A model generated the notes under the pieces. The model was not told where the DNA came from and ran no database searches. It saw only the letters and a list, made by a program, of their open reading frames with translations. The position numbers and the translations under genes are program-made. From Hymenobacter sp. YIM 151858-1 (lineage in GTDB: Bacteria > Bacteroidota > Bacteroidia > Cytophagales > Hymenobacteraceae): a stretch of DNA of 64,000 bases. The stretch's first letter is position 1; the number at the start of each line of letters is the position of its first letter. The DNA lies in the NCBI RefSeq assembly GCF_025979705.1, contig NZ_CP110136.1, positions 806,001 to 870,000 on the forward strand. The letters run 5' to 3'. This document shows positions 15,927 to 24,145 of this stretch, piece after piece.

Positions 15927-16952
15927 ATGAGCCGAATTTCGCATACTCTCTCCGCCTTCTTTTTACTCTGCCTACCTGTTGCGGCGCTTGCCAACCCCGT
16001 GCTGCCACCCGATTCGGTGGGCGTGGTTACGCGCCAAAATAAAACGTACGTGCGCCACCGCGTGGCCGCCGGCGAAACCCTCTACGGGCTGGCGCGCCGC
16101 TACCGCGTAAGCGTCGAGGACATTATGGAAGCCAACCCCAGCATCAAGGGGGCGCTGGTTTCGGGGCAGGAGGTGCTGGTGCCGCGCGTGCGGGCCGTGC
16201 TGCCTGCGGCAGCCCCCAAGGCCGCTGCCGCTGCCGATGCCCCAACGGCTGCCGCCCGCAGCCTGCCCACCGATGCCAAAGGCAACCGCGTGTACAAAGT
16301 GCAGCCCGGCCAAACCCTGTTTGCTATTTCGCGCAAGTTTGGCGTGGCGCCGGCCACGCTGCAGCGCTACAACAAGCTGCCCGCCAGCGGCGGCGTAAAC
16401 GTGGGTCAAACCCTTATCATCGTGCCGGCCGGTGGCGCCGCTGCCTCGGCTGCCGAGCCTGCCGTAGCGGCTAAGCCGGTGCCCACGCCGCCCACCGCCC
16501 GCCCCGAGCGCGACGACGAAGCCGAAAAAGAGCGCACGAAAGAGCGCGAGCGGGAAGCCGAGCAGAAGGAGCGCGACGCAGCCAAAGCCAAGGAGGCCGA
16601 AGCCACCCGCGAAAAGGACGTAGCCCCGCCCAGCCCCACCGCAACCCCCGCCGACGAGCCCACCCGCGCCAGCGAAGTGGTGCGCAAGGTTACCGAAAGC
16701 GGCCTGGCCGCGGTAATCGAAGGCGGCAACTCCGAGAAGTACCTGGCCCTGCACAAAACCGCCCCGGTGGGTACCATCATGATGGTGCGCAACATTATGA
16801 ACGGGCAGGTGGTGTACGTACGCGTAATCGGCAAGCTGCCCGACACCGGCGACAACTCCACCGTGCTTATTCGCCTGTCGAAAAAAGCCGTGGCCAAGCT
16901 GAACACGCCCGATCAGCGCTTCCGCGTCGAAACGTCGTACCTGCCCGACTAG
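15927..16952 (+). CDS. LysM peptidoglycan-binding protein with C-terminal DPBB-like domain
   Basis: A 341-residue exported protein with a signal peptide (residues 1-23, ending ALAN). Two LysM repeats follow: YVRHRVAAGETLYGLARRYR (about 36-80) and YKVQPGQTLFAISRKFGV (about 120-165). A low-complexity, highly charged segment (about 190-245; many Glu, Lys, Arg, Ala) probably forms an extended helix. The C-terminal about 90 residues (TAPVGTIMMVRNIMNGQVVY, VRVIGKLPDT) resemble the double-psi beta-barrel of RlpA-type proteins. It probably binds the cell wall in the periplasm; a lytic role is possible but the catalytic Asp was not identified. Confidence 0.88.
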   Translation: MSRISHTLSAFFLLCLPVAALANPVLPPDSVGVVTRQNKTYVRHRVAAGETLYGLARRYRVSVEDIMEANPSIKGALVSGQEVLVPRVRAVLPAAAPKAAAAADAPTAAARSLPTDAKGNRVYKVQPGQTLFAISRKFGVAPATLQRYNKLPASGGVNVGQTLIIVPAGGAAASAAEPAVAAKPVPTPPTARPERDDEAEKERTKEREREAEQKERDAAKAKEAEATREKDVAPPSPTATPADEPTRASEVVRKVTESGLAAVIEGGNSEKYLALHKTAPVGTIMMVRNIMNGQVVYVRVIGKLPDTGDNSTVLIRLSKKAVAKLNTPDQRFRVETSYLPD

Positions 16953-16992
16953 GCTGCCGCGGTGTACCGCCGTGCCCAAACGTTCGTATTTA

Positions 16993-17022
16993 CAGTAAGC
17001 CCGGCCTTTGTCGGGCTTACTG
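16993..17022 (+). terminator. Hairpin after the LysM gene
   Basis: CAGTAAGCCCG (16993-17003) pairs with CGGGCTTACTG (17012-17022); the T run after it is weak (CTTTAC). Its presence argues that the next CDS starts after it, at the GTG at 17046. Confidence 0.65.
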
Positions 17023-17045
17023 CTTTACTACCCGCTGCCCCCCCC

Positions 17046-17804
17046 GTGACGCACGCCCAGCTCGAAGCCCTGCTCAACGACCGATACGACCGCTACGACC
17101 AGCCGTCGTTTATTGCGCCCGATCCGATAAGCCTGCCGCACCGCTTCAGCCGGCTGCAGGATATCGAAATCAGCGGGTTGTTTGCGGCGTTGCTGGCCTG
17201 GGGCAAGCGGAGCATTATCCTGAAAAAAGGCCACGAGCTGCTGGCCCGCATGGATAATGCGCCCTACGATTTCATCCGGAACCACCACGACGACGACTTG
17301 CGCGGGCTGGAGCGTTTTTGCCACCGCACGTTCTGCGACACCGACTTGCTGTACTTTGTGCACTGGCTGCGCTGGTACTACGCGCAGCACGAGTCGCTGG
17401 AAGATGCCTTTCTGCACGGCAGCACCCAGCGCGAGCGGCTCATCGGCTTTCACGACTTGTTCTTCAGCCTGCCCGATGCCCCCGACCGCACGCGCAAGCA
17501 CGTGGCCACGCCCGCCCGCAACTCGGCCTGCAAACGCCTGAATATGTACCTGCGCTGGATGGTGCGCCGCGACCCCCGCGGCGTGGATTTCGGCCTGTGG
17601 CAGCGCCTCTCGCCGGCCGACCTCGTGTGCCCCTGCGATGTGCACGTGGAGCGCGTGGCCCGGCGCCTGGGGTTGCTGCAGCGCAAGCAGCTCGATTGGC
17701 AAGCTGCCACCGAGCTTACCGAAAACCTGCGCCGCTTCGACCCCACCGACCCCGTTAAGTACGACTTTGCCTTGTTCGGCCTAGGTATCGAGGAGCACTT
17801 TTAA
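17046..17804 (+). CDS. TIGR02757 family protein
   Basis: A 252-residue protein of a conserved Bacteroidota family of unknown function. Characteristic phrases are DPISLPHRFSRLQDIEISGL, AWGKRSIILKK, RNSACKRLNMYLRWMVR and VCPCDVHVERVARRLGLL. The helical pattern with H-x-R-V and a helix-hairpin-helix-like PCDVHV suggests kinship with HhH-GPD DNA glycosylases, but the catalytic residues were not checked. The start is taken as GTG 17046 (VTHAQLEALLNDRYD) because a hairpin occupies the upstream part of the open frame; an upstream GTG at 16962 is the alternative. Confidence 0.85.
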   Translation: MTHAQLEALLNDRYDRYDQPSFIAPDPISLPHRFSRLQDIEISGLFAALLAWGKRSIILKKGHELLARMDNAPYDFIRNHHDDDLRGLERFCHRTFCDTDLLYFVHWLRWYYAQHESLEDAFLHGSTQRERLIGFHDLFFSLPDAPDRTRKHVATPARNSACKRLNMYLRWMVRRDPRGVDFGLWQRLSPADLVCPCDVHVERVARRLGLLQRKQLDWQAATELTENLRRFDPTDPVKYDFALFGLGIEEHF

Positions 17805-17822
17805 GCCAGGCAGCCGCTGGCG

Positions 17823-18626
17823 CTAGTTTTGCGGCGACTTCAGAAACTGCTCGATAACCGAAATGGTGGCCACCGGTGCGCTTAGGTGCGGGTAGTGGCC
17901 GGCGGTATCGAGCACGGCCAGGCGGCTGGCGGCCAGGTGGCGGTGCAGGTACTCGCCCACCATTACCGGCACCACAAAGTCGTTGGCCGACTGCACAATG
18001 AGCGTGGGCACGTGCAGCTTAGGCAACTCGGCGCGCGTATCGCTCAAAAACGTAACGCGCCCGAACTGGCGGGCCACTTTCGGGTCGAGGCACAAGTAGC
18101 TGTTGATCAGTTCGTCGGTAAGCTCGGGGCGCTCCACGTTGCCCATTACCAATGGGGCAATGGAGTTCGACCAGGCCTTAAAGTCGCTGTCCAGAAACGA
18201 TAGCAGCTCCTCCACCTCGGCTTGCTCGAAGCCCCCGGTGTACTGGGCGTCGTTGATGTACCTAGGCGAGGCGCCGATGAGCACCAGCTTGGCAAACCGC
18301 TCGGGCTGCTGCGTGGCCGCCAGCAGGCTAATCATGCCGCCCACCGAGTGGCCCACGCAAATCACGTCGGTTAGCTTCAGCTCGTCGAGCACCTCCAGCA
18401 AATCGTTGGCGTAGCGCTGCAGCGAGTTGTAATGGGTGGGGTCGTAGGCTTGCAGATCGGACTTGCCGGCGCCTACGTGGTCGAACAGCACCAGGCGGTA
18501 TTTGCTGGCAAACGCCGGCGCCACAAACCGCCACGACTGCGTATCGCAGCCAAAGCCGTGCACAAACACCATGGCCTGCTCGCCGCTGCCAAATTGCACC
18601 ACGTTGTTGCGTTTCAAAATATTCAT
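17823..18626 (-). CDS. Alpha/beta hydrolase, RsbQ/KAI2-like
   Basis: A 267-residue hydrolase starting at MNILKRNNVVQFGSGEQAMV. The opening RNNV...GSGEQ..VFVHGFGCDTQSW closely follows the pattern of Bacillus RsbQ and plant KAI2/D14 hydrolases. The nucleophile is Ser in GHSVGGM (about 95), the acid Asp in SANDFVVP (about 216) and the base His in TAGHYPHLS (about 245). RsbQ acts with RsbP in energy-stress signalling; no RsbP-like gene is adjacent, so the role is unknown. No terminator was noted at its end, which is 19 bp from the convergent TIGR02757 stop. Confidence 0.9.
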   Translation of the reverse strand: MNILKRNNVVQFGSGEQAMVFVHGFGCDTQSWRFVAPAFASKYRLVLFDHVGAGKSDLQAYDPTHYNSLQRYANDLLEVLDELKLTDVICVGHSVGGMISLLAATQQPERFAKLVLIGASPRYINDAQYTGGFEQAEVEELLSFLDSDFKAWSNSIAPLVMGNVERPELTDELINSYLCLDPKVARQFGRVTFLSDTRAELPKLHVPTLIVQSANDFVVPVMVGEYLHRHLAASRLAVLDTAGHYPHLSAPVATISVIEQFLKSPQN

Positions 18627-18805
18627 CGCAGAAAACAATACTTAGGTAATGCTAGTCACCTGCACCACAAGCAGGAATGTGCAGGAATACTAATGTATAT
18701 ATTTAAGCCCCAAACGCTACGCCAAAAAGGTAACTCGAGGCCAAATTTTGCGGCCCGCAGGCACTCCGCTGCAGTTCGTGGCCGCGCACTTACCCCAGTC
18801 GACTT

Positions 18806-19246
18806 ATGCAGGCAACCAATCAGGTGTTTTCGGTTAAGTTTTACGACGACGCGCGCTCGTGGTGGGTTACCACTAGCTTGGTGATACTCGGGATGTTCGC
18901 CTTTAATACCTCGGGCATGGAAGTGAGTGGGCTGGCGAAAACCGCCTTTGTTGCGGGGCTGATTGGCTTGTCCGTTTGGTTGGGGTGCAGGCTCGGCAAC
19001 CGCCCGGGCCGGGTAGAGCTTACCGAAACCGAGATTCGCCTGCGGATGGGCTGGCGCCGGGCCCGCGTTATTCAGCGCGCCAACGTCGAAAGCTGCGCCG
19101 CCCGCATTTCCGACGACGGCCTCGCCAAGCTGCAACTGCGCCTGCGCAGCGGGCAGCGCCCCATAATCGTGCTGAACCACTGCCAAGGGGATGCTACCTT
19201 CGCTGCCCTCGCTGCGGCCCTAGGTGCCGATTTGGCGCGGGCATAG
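18806..19246 (+). CDS. Small membrane protein with PH-like tail, unknown function
   Basis: A 146-residue protein with two predicted membrane segments close together (about 21-37, WVTTSLVILGMFAFNTSG, and 45-63, AKTAFVAGLIGLSVWLG) followed by a soluble beta-rich part (RPGRVELTETEIRLRMGWRR, VESCAARISDDGLAKLQLRL). This layout resembles bacterial membrane proteins with a PH-like domain, but no family is recognised with confidence. It lies 97 bp before the mutS2 promoter region. Confidence 0.65.
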   Translation: MQATNQVFSVKFYDDARSWWVTTSLVILGMFAFNTSGMEVSGLAKTAFVAGLIGLSVWLGCRLGNRPGRVELTETEIRLRMGWRRARVIQRANVESCAARISDDGLAKLQLRLRSGQRPIIVLNHCQGDATFAALAAALGADLARA

Positions 19247-19293
19247 CGGCAACCGCCGGCGCCGGGCTCGCACACTTTCGGGCCGCTATCGTA

Positions 19294-19301
19294 TAGCTTT
19301 G
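19294..19301 (+). promoter_or_regulatory. -7 box of mutS2
   Basis: TAGCTTTG matches TAnnTTTG exactly, about 100 nt before the chosen mutS2 start. Confidence 0.5.
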
Positions 19302-19400
19302 TCTGAATCTTTCGGGCCGCTGGCCTGTTAAGGAAGGCTGTCGGTGCCGAGCGCCGCAGCCTTATTTTCTGACAACGGACTACTCAGTACCAGATACCTT

Positions 19401-21818
19401 TTGATTTACCCGCAAACATTCGAGCAGAAGATCGGCTTTCAGCAAGTACGCGAACTGCTGGCCGAGCTGTGCCTCAGCGCCCTAGGTCGGAACTACGTGC
19501 AGAAGATGCAGTTTCAGCCGCGGGCCGACGAGCTCACCAAGCTGCTGCTGCAAACCGACGAGTTCCGGCAGCTGCTGCACAGCGGCGCCGACTTTCCGAG
19601 CCAGTTTTACCACGATGTAACCCCGCACCTGCTGCGGGCGCAGCTGCCGGGCGCGTTTCTGGAGGCTTCGGCCTTCTACGAGCTGAAAATGTCGCTGCGC
19701 ACCATTCGGCAGGCGCTTACCTTTTTCACGCAGGCACCCGAGGGGGCGTACCCCACGCTGCGCCTGCTGGGCATTGGCGTGCAAGCCGACCGCAACCTGC
19801 TGGCCGCCATGGACAAAGTGGTGGACGACGAAGGCCAGGTGCGCGACGATGCCTCGCCGCTGCTGCGCCAGATTCGGCAGGAGCTGATTAACCGGCAGGG
19901 TATTTTGCGCCGCCAGATTGCCGACGTGCTACGCAAAGCCCGCTCCGAAGGCTGGACGCCTGAAGGCGCCGAGCCCACCATTCGGGGCGGCCGCCTAGTG
20001 CTGCCCATTGTGGCCGAGCACAAGCGCCGCATCAAAGGCCTGATTCACGACGAATCGGCCACGGGCCAAACGGTCTACATCGAGCCGGAGGCGGTGTTTG
20101 AGCTGAACAACGACATCAAGGACCTCGAAAACGCCTGGCACCGCGAGCTGGTGCGCATTCTCACGGCCCTTACCGATCAGCTGCGCCCGCACATTCCGGA
20201 TCTGCGCCGCGCCTACCACTTCCTAGGTCTGCTCGACTTTATCCGGGCCAAGGCCCGCTTTGCGCGTCAGCTGGAGGCCACCTTGCCCAAGCTCAGCTCG
20301 CGCCCCCTGCTGAACTGGAAAGCCGCGCGCCACCCCTTGCTGTACCTCAACTTTAAGGAGCAAGGCCGCGAGGTGGTGCCGCTCGATCTGGAGCTGAACC
20401 CCGAGCAGCGCATCCTGGTGATTTCGGGGCCGAACGCCGGCGGTAAATCGGTGGCCATGAAAACGGTAGGCTTGCTGCAGTACATGCTGCAGTGCGGCCT
20501 GCTGATACCCGTGCAGGACGGCTCGGAGGCGGGCGTGTTCGACGATATTTTCCTCGACATCGGCGACGAGCAAAGCCTGGAAAACGACCTGAGCACGTAC
20601 TCCTCGCACCTCACGCACATGAAGCAATTCTTGTTGCTCGCTAACAAGCGCAGCCTCGTGCTGATCGACGAGTTTGGCACCGGCACCGAGCCCGTGCTGG
20701 GCGGCGCCATTGCCGAAGCCGTGCTGAGCGAGCTGAACCGCGTACGGGCGTTTGGCGTCATCACCACGCACTACACCAACCTGAAAAACCTGGCCGAGCG
20801 CACGCCCGGCCTCGTGAACGGCGCCATGCGCTACGACCCCAAGCACCTGCAGCCGCTCTACCGCTTGGAAATTGGCAAGCCGGGCTCGTCGTTTGCCTTG
20901 GAAATTGCCCGCAAAATTGGCCTCCCCAAAAACATTGTGGAGCGCGCCTCGCAGCTGGTGGGCAAGGAAAAAGTGCGCTACGACCGTCTGCTCGAAGAGC
21001 TGGAAGCCGAAAAGGCCCAGCTCGAAAAGCGCAGCGCCGAAGCCGAGAAAAACGAGCGCCGCATGAAGAAGGCCGCGCAGGAGTATCAGGACCTGAAAAA
21101 CCACCTTGAGGAAACCAAGCAGGAGGTAATCCGCGAAGCCAAACAGAAAGCCAAGCTGCTGCTGAAGGATACCAACGCGCAAATCGAAGCTACGATCAGC
21201 GAAATCCGGACGGCGCAGGCCGAAAAGGAGCAAACCAAAGCCGCCCGCCAGAAGCTCGATGCGTTTGTGCAGGCGGAGCTGAAGGTGGAGGCCCCCAAGC
21301 CGCGGGCCCACCGCGAAGCCGCCGACCCCAACGCCCTAAAGCCCGGCGACAAAGTTGCCCTGATAGGGCAGGAGGGCCACGGCGAGCTGGTAAGCGTGAA
21401 GGGCAAAACGGCCGAGGTGCTGTTTGGCGGCCTGAAAACCCTGGTGAAGGTTAATCAGCTGGAAAAACTTACGCGCTCGGAAATCCGGGAACGGGAAAAA
21501 GAAGCTGCGCGCAAAGCACCCGCCACCGAAGCCCGCGCCTCGGGCGGCATGGACGTAACGGGCCGCATGGCCGGTTTCAGCACCACCCTCGACTTGCGCG
21601 GCGAGCGGGCCGAAGACGCCCTGCAGCGCATCATGAATTACGTCGACGATGCCGTGATGCTGGGCGTGCCCGAGCTGAAGTTCATCCACGGGCGCGGCAA
21701 CGGCGTGCTGCGCCAGGTGGTGCGCGACTACCTGCGCTCGGTGCGCTCGGTGGCCAGCGTGGCCGACGAGCACGCCGACCGCGGCGGCGACGGCGTAACC
21801 GTGGCGGTGCTCAAATAA
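19401..21818 (+). CDS. mutS2: Endonuclease MutS2 (MutS family ATPase with Smr domain)
   Basis: A protein of about 805 residues. The start is taken as TTG 19401, giving MIYPQTFEQKIGFQQVRELL, which matches how the family begins; a GTG at 19344 would add 19 unrelated residues. The core has Walker A GPNAGGKSVAMK at about 342-353, DEFGTGTEP (Walker B) and STYSSHLTHM, all MutS ATPase marks. A long coiled coil (about 530-640, rich in Glu/Lys/Ala) links to a KOW-like segment (KPGDKVALIGQEGHGELVSV) and the C-terminal Smr nuclease domain (LDLRGERAED, HGRGNGVLR). In bacteria MutS2 suppresses recombination or rescues collided ribosomes. A strong terminator follows. Confidence 0.95.
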   Translation: MIYPQTFEQKIGFQQVRELLAELCLSALGRNYVQKMQFQPRADELTKLLLQTDEFRQLLHSGADFPSQFYHDVTPHLLRAQLPGAFLEASAFYELKMSLRTIRQALTFFTQAPEGAYPTLRLLGIGVQADRNLLAAMDKVVDDEGQVRDDASPLLRQIRQELINRQGILRRQIADVLRKARSEGWTPEGAEPTIRGGRLVLPIVAEHKRRIKGLIHDESATGQTVYIEPEAVFELNNDIKDLENAWHRELVRILTALTDQLRPHIPDLRRAYHFLGLLDFIRAKARFARQLEATLPKLSSRPLLNWKAARHPLLYLNFKEQGREVVPLDLELNPEQRILVISGPNAGGKSVAMKTVGLLQYMLQCGLLIPVQDGSEAGVFDDIFLDIGDEQSLENDLSTYSSHLTHMKQFLLLANKRSLVLIDEFGTGTEPVLGGAIAEAVLSELNRVRAFGVITTHYTNLKNLAERTPGLVNGAMRYDPKHLQPLYRLEIGKPGSSFALEIARKIGLPKNIVERASQLVGKEKVRYDRLLEELEAEKAQLEKRSAEAEKNERRMKKAAQEYQDLKNHLEETKQEVIREAKQKAKLLLKDTNAQIEATISEIRTAQAEKEQTKAARQKLDAFVQAELKVEAPKPRAHREAADPNALKPGDKVALIGQEGHGELVSVKGKTAEVLFGGLKTLVKVNQLEKLTRSEIREREKEAARKAPATEARASGGMDVTGRMAGFSTTLDLRGERAEDALQRIMNYVDDAVMLGVPELKFIHGRGNGVLRQVVRDYLRSVRSVASVADEHADRGGDGVTVAVLK

Positions 21819-21840
21819 CCCGCCCGAGCCCCCAAATGCC

Positions 21841-21879
21841 AAACGGGCGGCCCCTGCGCAGGGGCCGCCCGTTTTTTAT
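21841..21879 (+). terminator. Terminator of mutS2
   Basis: AAACGGGCGGCCCCTG and CAGGGGCCGCCCGTTT form a 16-bp stem with a 2-nt apex (GC), so the hairpin is an almost complete palindrome, followed by TTTTTAT. It lies between convergent genes. Confidence 0.93.
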
Positions 21880-21895
21880 GCTGCCGACCTAGGGC

Positions 21896-22873
21896 TTACT
21901 TTTTGGCCTTGGGGGCCACGCGGTTTTTCGAATCGGTAATCATCGGCACGGCTTCGGATACCGACGTGCCTTTGGCGTTGGTTGACGACACGCGCACGTA
22001 GTACACCGTGGAAGGCTCGAGGTTGCTGAGCGTGATAACGTGGTCGGTGGTGATGTCGGCGTTGGTGAGCACGCTGCCCAGGTTGGAGCTGGTGCCGTAC
22101 TCCACTTTGGTGTTGCCGGGGTTGATGGTGTTGAAGTGCACCGTAAAGCCGTTTTTGCCGATTTCGGTAGGCACGGGCGTACCCACGATGCTCGGCAGGC
22201 CGCCGTCCACTTCCATATCCGATTTCAGGCGGGGCAGCACCTGGTAGCCCGTGGGTGTGCCACTGGGCGAATGCTGGCCCAGAATGCCAATCAGATCAAA
22301 CTTGCCGGTGGGCGGAATCAGGCCCACCAGGCCGTCGGCGCCGTTGGAGGCCGCGCTTACGCGCACAATGGCGCCAGCTTGCCCGTTGATGAGGTAGTTC
22401 ATGTTGCCGGCGAGCGTGCCCGATACGGGGTTGCCGCCGGTGGTGGTAAGGTTCGTTACGCCTTTGATTTTCACGAGTCGGCCCTCGTGGGCTTCGTTGT
22501 ACACCGAGGTAAGCGAAGCGGCGGGCACCTCAATCATTTTCAGGTTGCGCTTCGAGGCCAGCTTCGATACAGCCGTAACCGGGTCCATCTCAAGCAGGCC
22601 GTTGTAGTTTTTGAGCGTACCCGAAATCTGCACGCTGTCGCCGGCCACCAAGCCCGCAAACTCGGGCAGCTTCGTTGAAAAAGCGGCCAGGCCCGCGTCT
22701 TTGTCTTGAATGTAACGCAACGGCCCCAGCTCCGCACCGTTGACCACAACGCCCCGAACCGTTACGGAAGCCCCCGGGCCCGCCGCCCGGGCGGCCGACA
22801 GGGTTACCACCGTTTGGGCGGTTGCGAAGGTGCTGCTCCCAAGCAGCAGAGCCAAAAGCATAGATGTTTTCAT
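21896..22873 (-). CDS. Secreted protein with OB-fold-like and fibronectin type III domains
   Basis: A 325-residue exported protein; signal peptide residues 1-19 (ending ATAQ). Residues about 25-215 look like a pair of OB-fold-like beta domains (VTVRGVVVNGAELGPLRYIQ, AGDSVQISGTLKNYNGLLEM) of the kind found as DUF5689 or nuclease-associated OB domains in Bacteroidota. Residues about 232-312 form a fibronectin type III domain (FTVHFNTINPGNTKVEYGTS, TLSNLEPSTVYYVRVSSTNA). The Lys-rich tail lacks a T9SS sorting sequence, so it is probably periplasmic. No catalytic site was seen. Confidence 0.75.
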   Translation of the reverse strand: MKTSMLLALLLGSSTFATAQTVVTLSAARAAGPGASVTVRGVVVNGAELGPLRYIQDKDAGLAAFSTKLPEFAGLVAGDSVQISGTLKNYNGLLEMDPVTAVSKLASKRNLKMIEVPAASLTSVYNEAHEGRLVKIKGVTNLTTTGGNPVSGTLAGNMNYLINGQAGAIVRVSAASNGADGLVGLIPPTGKFDLIGILGQHSPSGTPTGYQVLPRLKSDMEVDGGLPSIVGTPVPTEIGKNGFTVHFNTINPGNTKVEYGTSSNLGSVLTNADITTDHVITLSNLEPSTVYYVRVSSTNAKGTSVSEAVPMITDSKNRVAPKAKK

Positions 22874-22999
22874 GCGCGGTGGAAAAGTGACTGTGAAGAG
22901 ACCTTTGGAAGTTGAGCCTTAAATATCCACACTTTCAAGCAAAACCTAAGCAGCCCACTTTCGTAAGAGCAAGATTTGTCGCGCCGAAAATTGCCTGGG

Positions 23000-24025
23000 C
23001 TAGAAAATATTTACCTCGGGGTGCAGCTCGATGCCGAACCGCTCGCGCACCGAGGCAATGATTTGCTGGGCCAGCGCGTGCACCTCGGCCCCGTTGGCGC
23101 CGCCTAGGTTCACGAGCACCAGGGCCTGCTTATCGTGCACGCCGTGCGAGCCGGCGCGGTGCCCTTTCCAGCCGCATTGCTCAATCAGCCAGCCGGCGGG
23201 CACTTTTACGCCGCCGGGCACGGGGTAGCCGGGCAGGTCGGGGTAGTCGGCTTTCAGGCTGTCGTACTTTTGCTGCGACACCTCGGGGTTCTTGAAGAAC
23301 GAGCCCGCGTTGCCGATTTCCTTAGGGTCGGGCAGTTTGCTGCGGCGGATGCTGATAACAGCCTGGCTTACCTGCTGCGGCGTGGGCTCGTCGTTGATGC
23401 CCATGTCTTCGAGGGTGGAGCGGATGGCGCCGTACGACACGTTGGGCTGGTAGCGGCGGTGCAGGCGCAACGCCACGCTCGTCACGATGTACTGGTTTTT
23501 GAGCGGCCCCTTAAACACCGATTCGCGGTAGCCGAAGCCGCATTCTTCGCGCGAAAAGCGGCGCAGCTGCCCGGTGGCAATTTCCATAGCCTCGAGGTGG
23601 TCGAAGGCGTCTTTCAACTCCACGCCGTACGCGCCGATGTTCTGCAGCGGCGCCGCGCCCACCGTGCCGGGGATGAGCGAAAGGTTCTCGATGCCGGCCA
23701 GGCCTTCGCCCAGGGCAAACTCCACCAGGCCGTGCCACGATTCGCCGGCGCCCGAGCGCACGAGGGCAGTTTCGCCATCGGCCTCCACCGTGGTTTCGAG
23801 CCCCCGGATTTCGTTTTTCAGCACCACGCCCCCAAAATCGCGGGTGAAGAGCAGGTTGGAGCCACCACCCAGCACCAGCTTTTCGGCCTGCTGCACCTCG
23901 GGCAGCTGCAGCAGCGCGCGCAGTTCCTCCACGCTGCCAAAGGTGGCGAAGTAGCGCGCTTTTACATCGATACCGAACGTGTTGTAGGGGAGAAGCGAAA
24001 CGTGGTGCTGGAGCTGGGCCGACAT
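23000..24025 (-). CDS. murB: UDP-N-acetylmuramate dehydrogenase
   Basis: A 341-residue flavoenzyme that reduces UDP-GlcNAc-enolpyruvate to UDP-MurNAc with NADPH, the second committed step of peptidoglycan synthesis in the cytoplasm. The start MSAQLQHHVSLLPYNTFGID is chosen because the NTFGID..A motif opens the FAD domain; the frame upstream to 24133 is unrelated. LGGGSNLLFT and GTVGAAPLQNIGAYGVEL are the FAD-binding signatures, YRESVFK carries the Arg/Tyr substrate contacts and the C-terminal GxK...AGWLIEQCGWKG is MurB type I-like. It is followed by the convergent-free gap to the FN3 protein on the same strand. Confidence 0.96.
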   Translation of the reverse strand: MSAQLQHHVSLLPYNTFGIDVKARYFATFGSVEELRALLQLPEVQQAEKLVLGGGSNLLFTRDFGGVVLKNEIRGLETTVEADGETALVRSGAGESWHGLVEFALGEGLAGIENLSLIPGTVGAAPLQNIGAYGVELKDAFDHLEAMEIATGQLRRFSREECGFGYRESVFKGPLKNQYIVTSVALRLHRRYQPNVSYGAIRSTLEDMGINDEPTPQQVSQAVISIRRSKLPDPKEIGNAGSFFKNPEVSQQKYDSLKADYPDLPGYPVPGGVKVPAGWLIEQCGWKGHRAGSHGVHDKQALVLVNLGGANGAEVHALAQQIIASVRERFGIELHPEVNIF

Positions 24026-24083
24026 ACGGAGGTAGAAATAATGCAGCCACAAAGGTAGTGCAACGCGCCGGGCGCCGGACGAA

Positions 24084-24125
24084 AACGGCCGCGCCCGCCA
24101 CCAAATTGGGGCAGGCGCGGCCGTT
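24084..24125 (-). terminator. Hairpin terminator of the sugar MFS gene
   Basis: AACGGCCGCGCC (24084-24095) pairs with GGCGCGGCCGTT (24114-24125) over an 18-nt loop; on the minus strand it runs into TTTTC. Confidence 0.7.
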
Positions 24126-24145
24126 TGGGGCACAGCCCTAGGTGG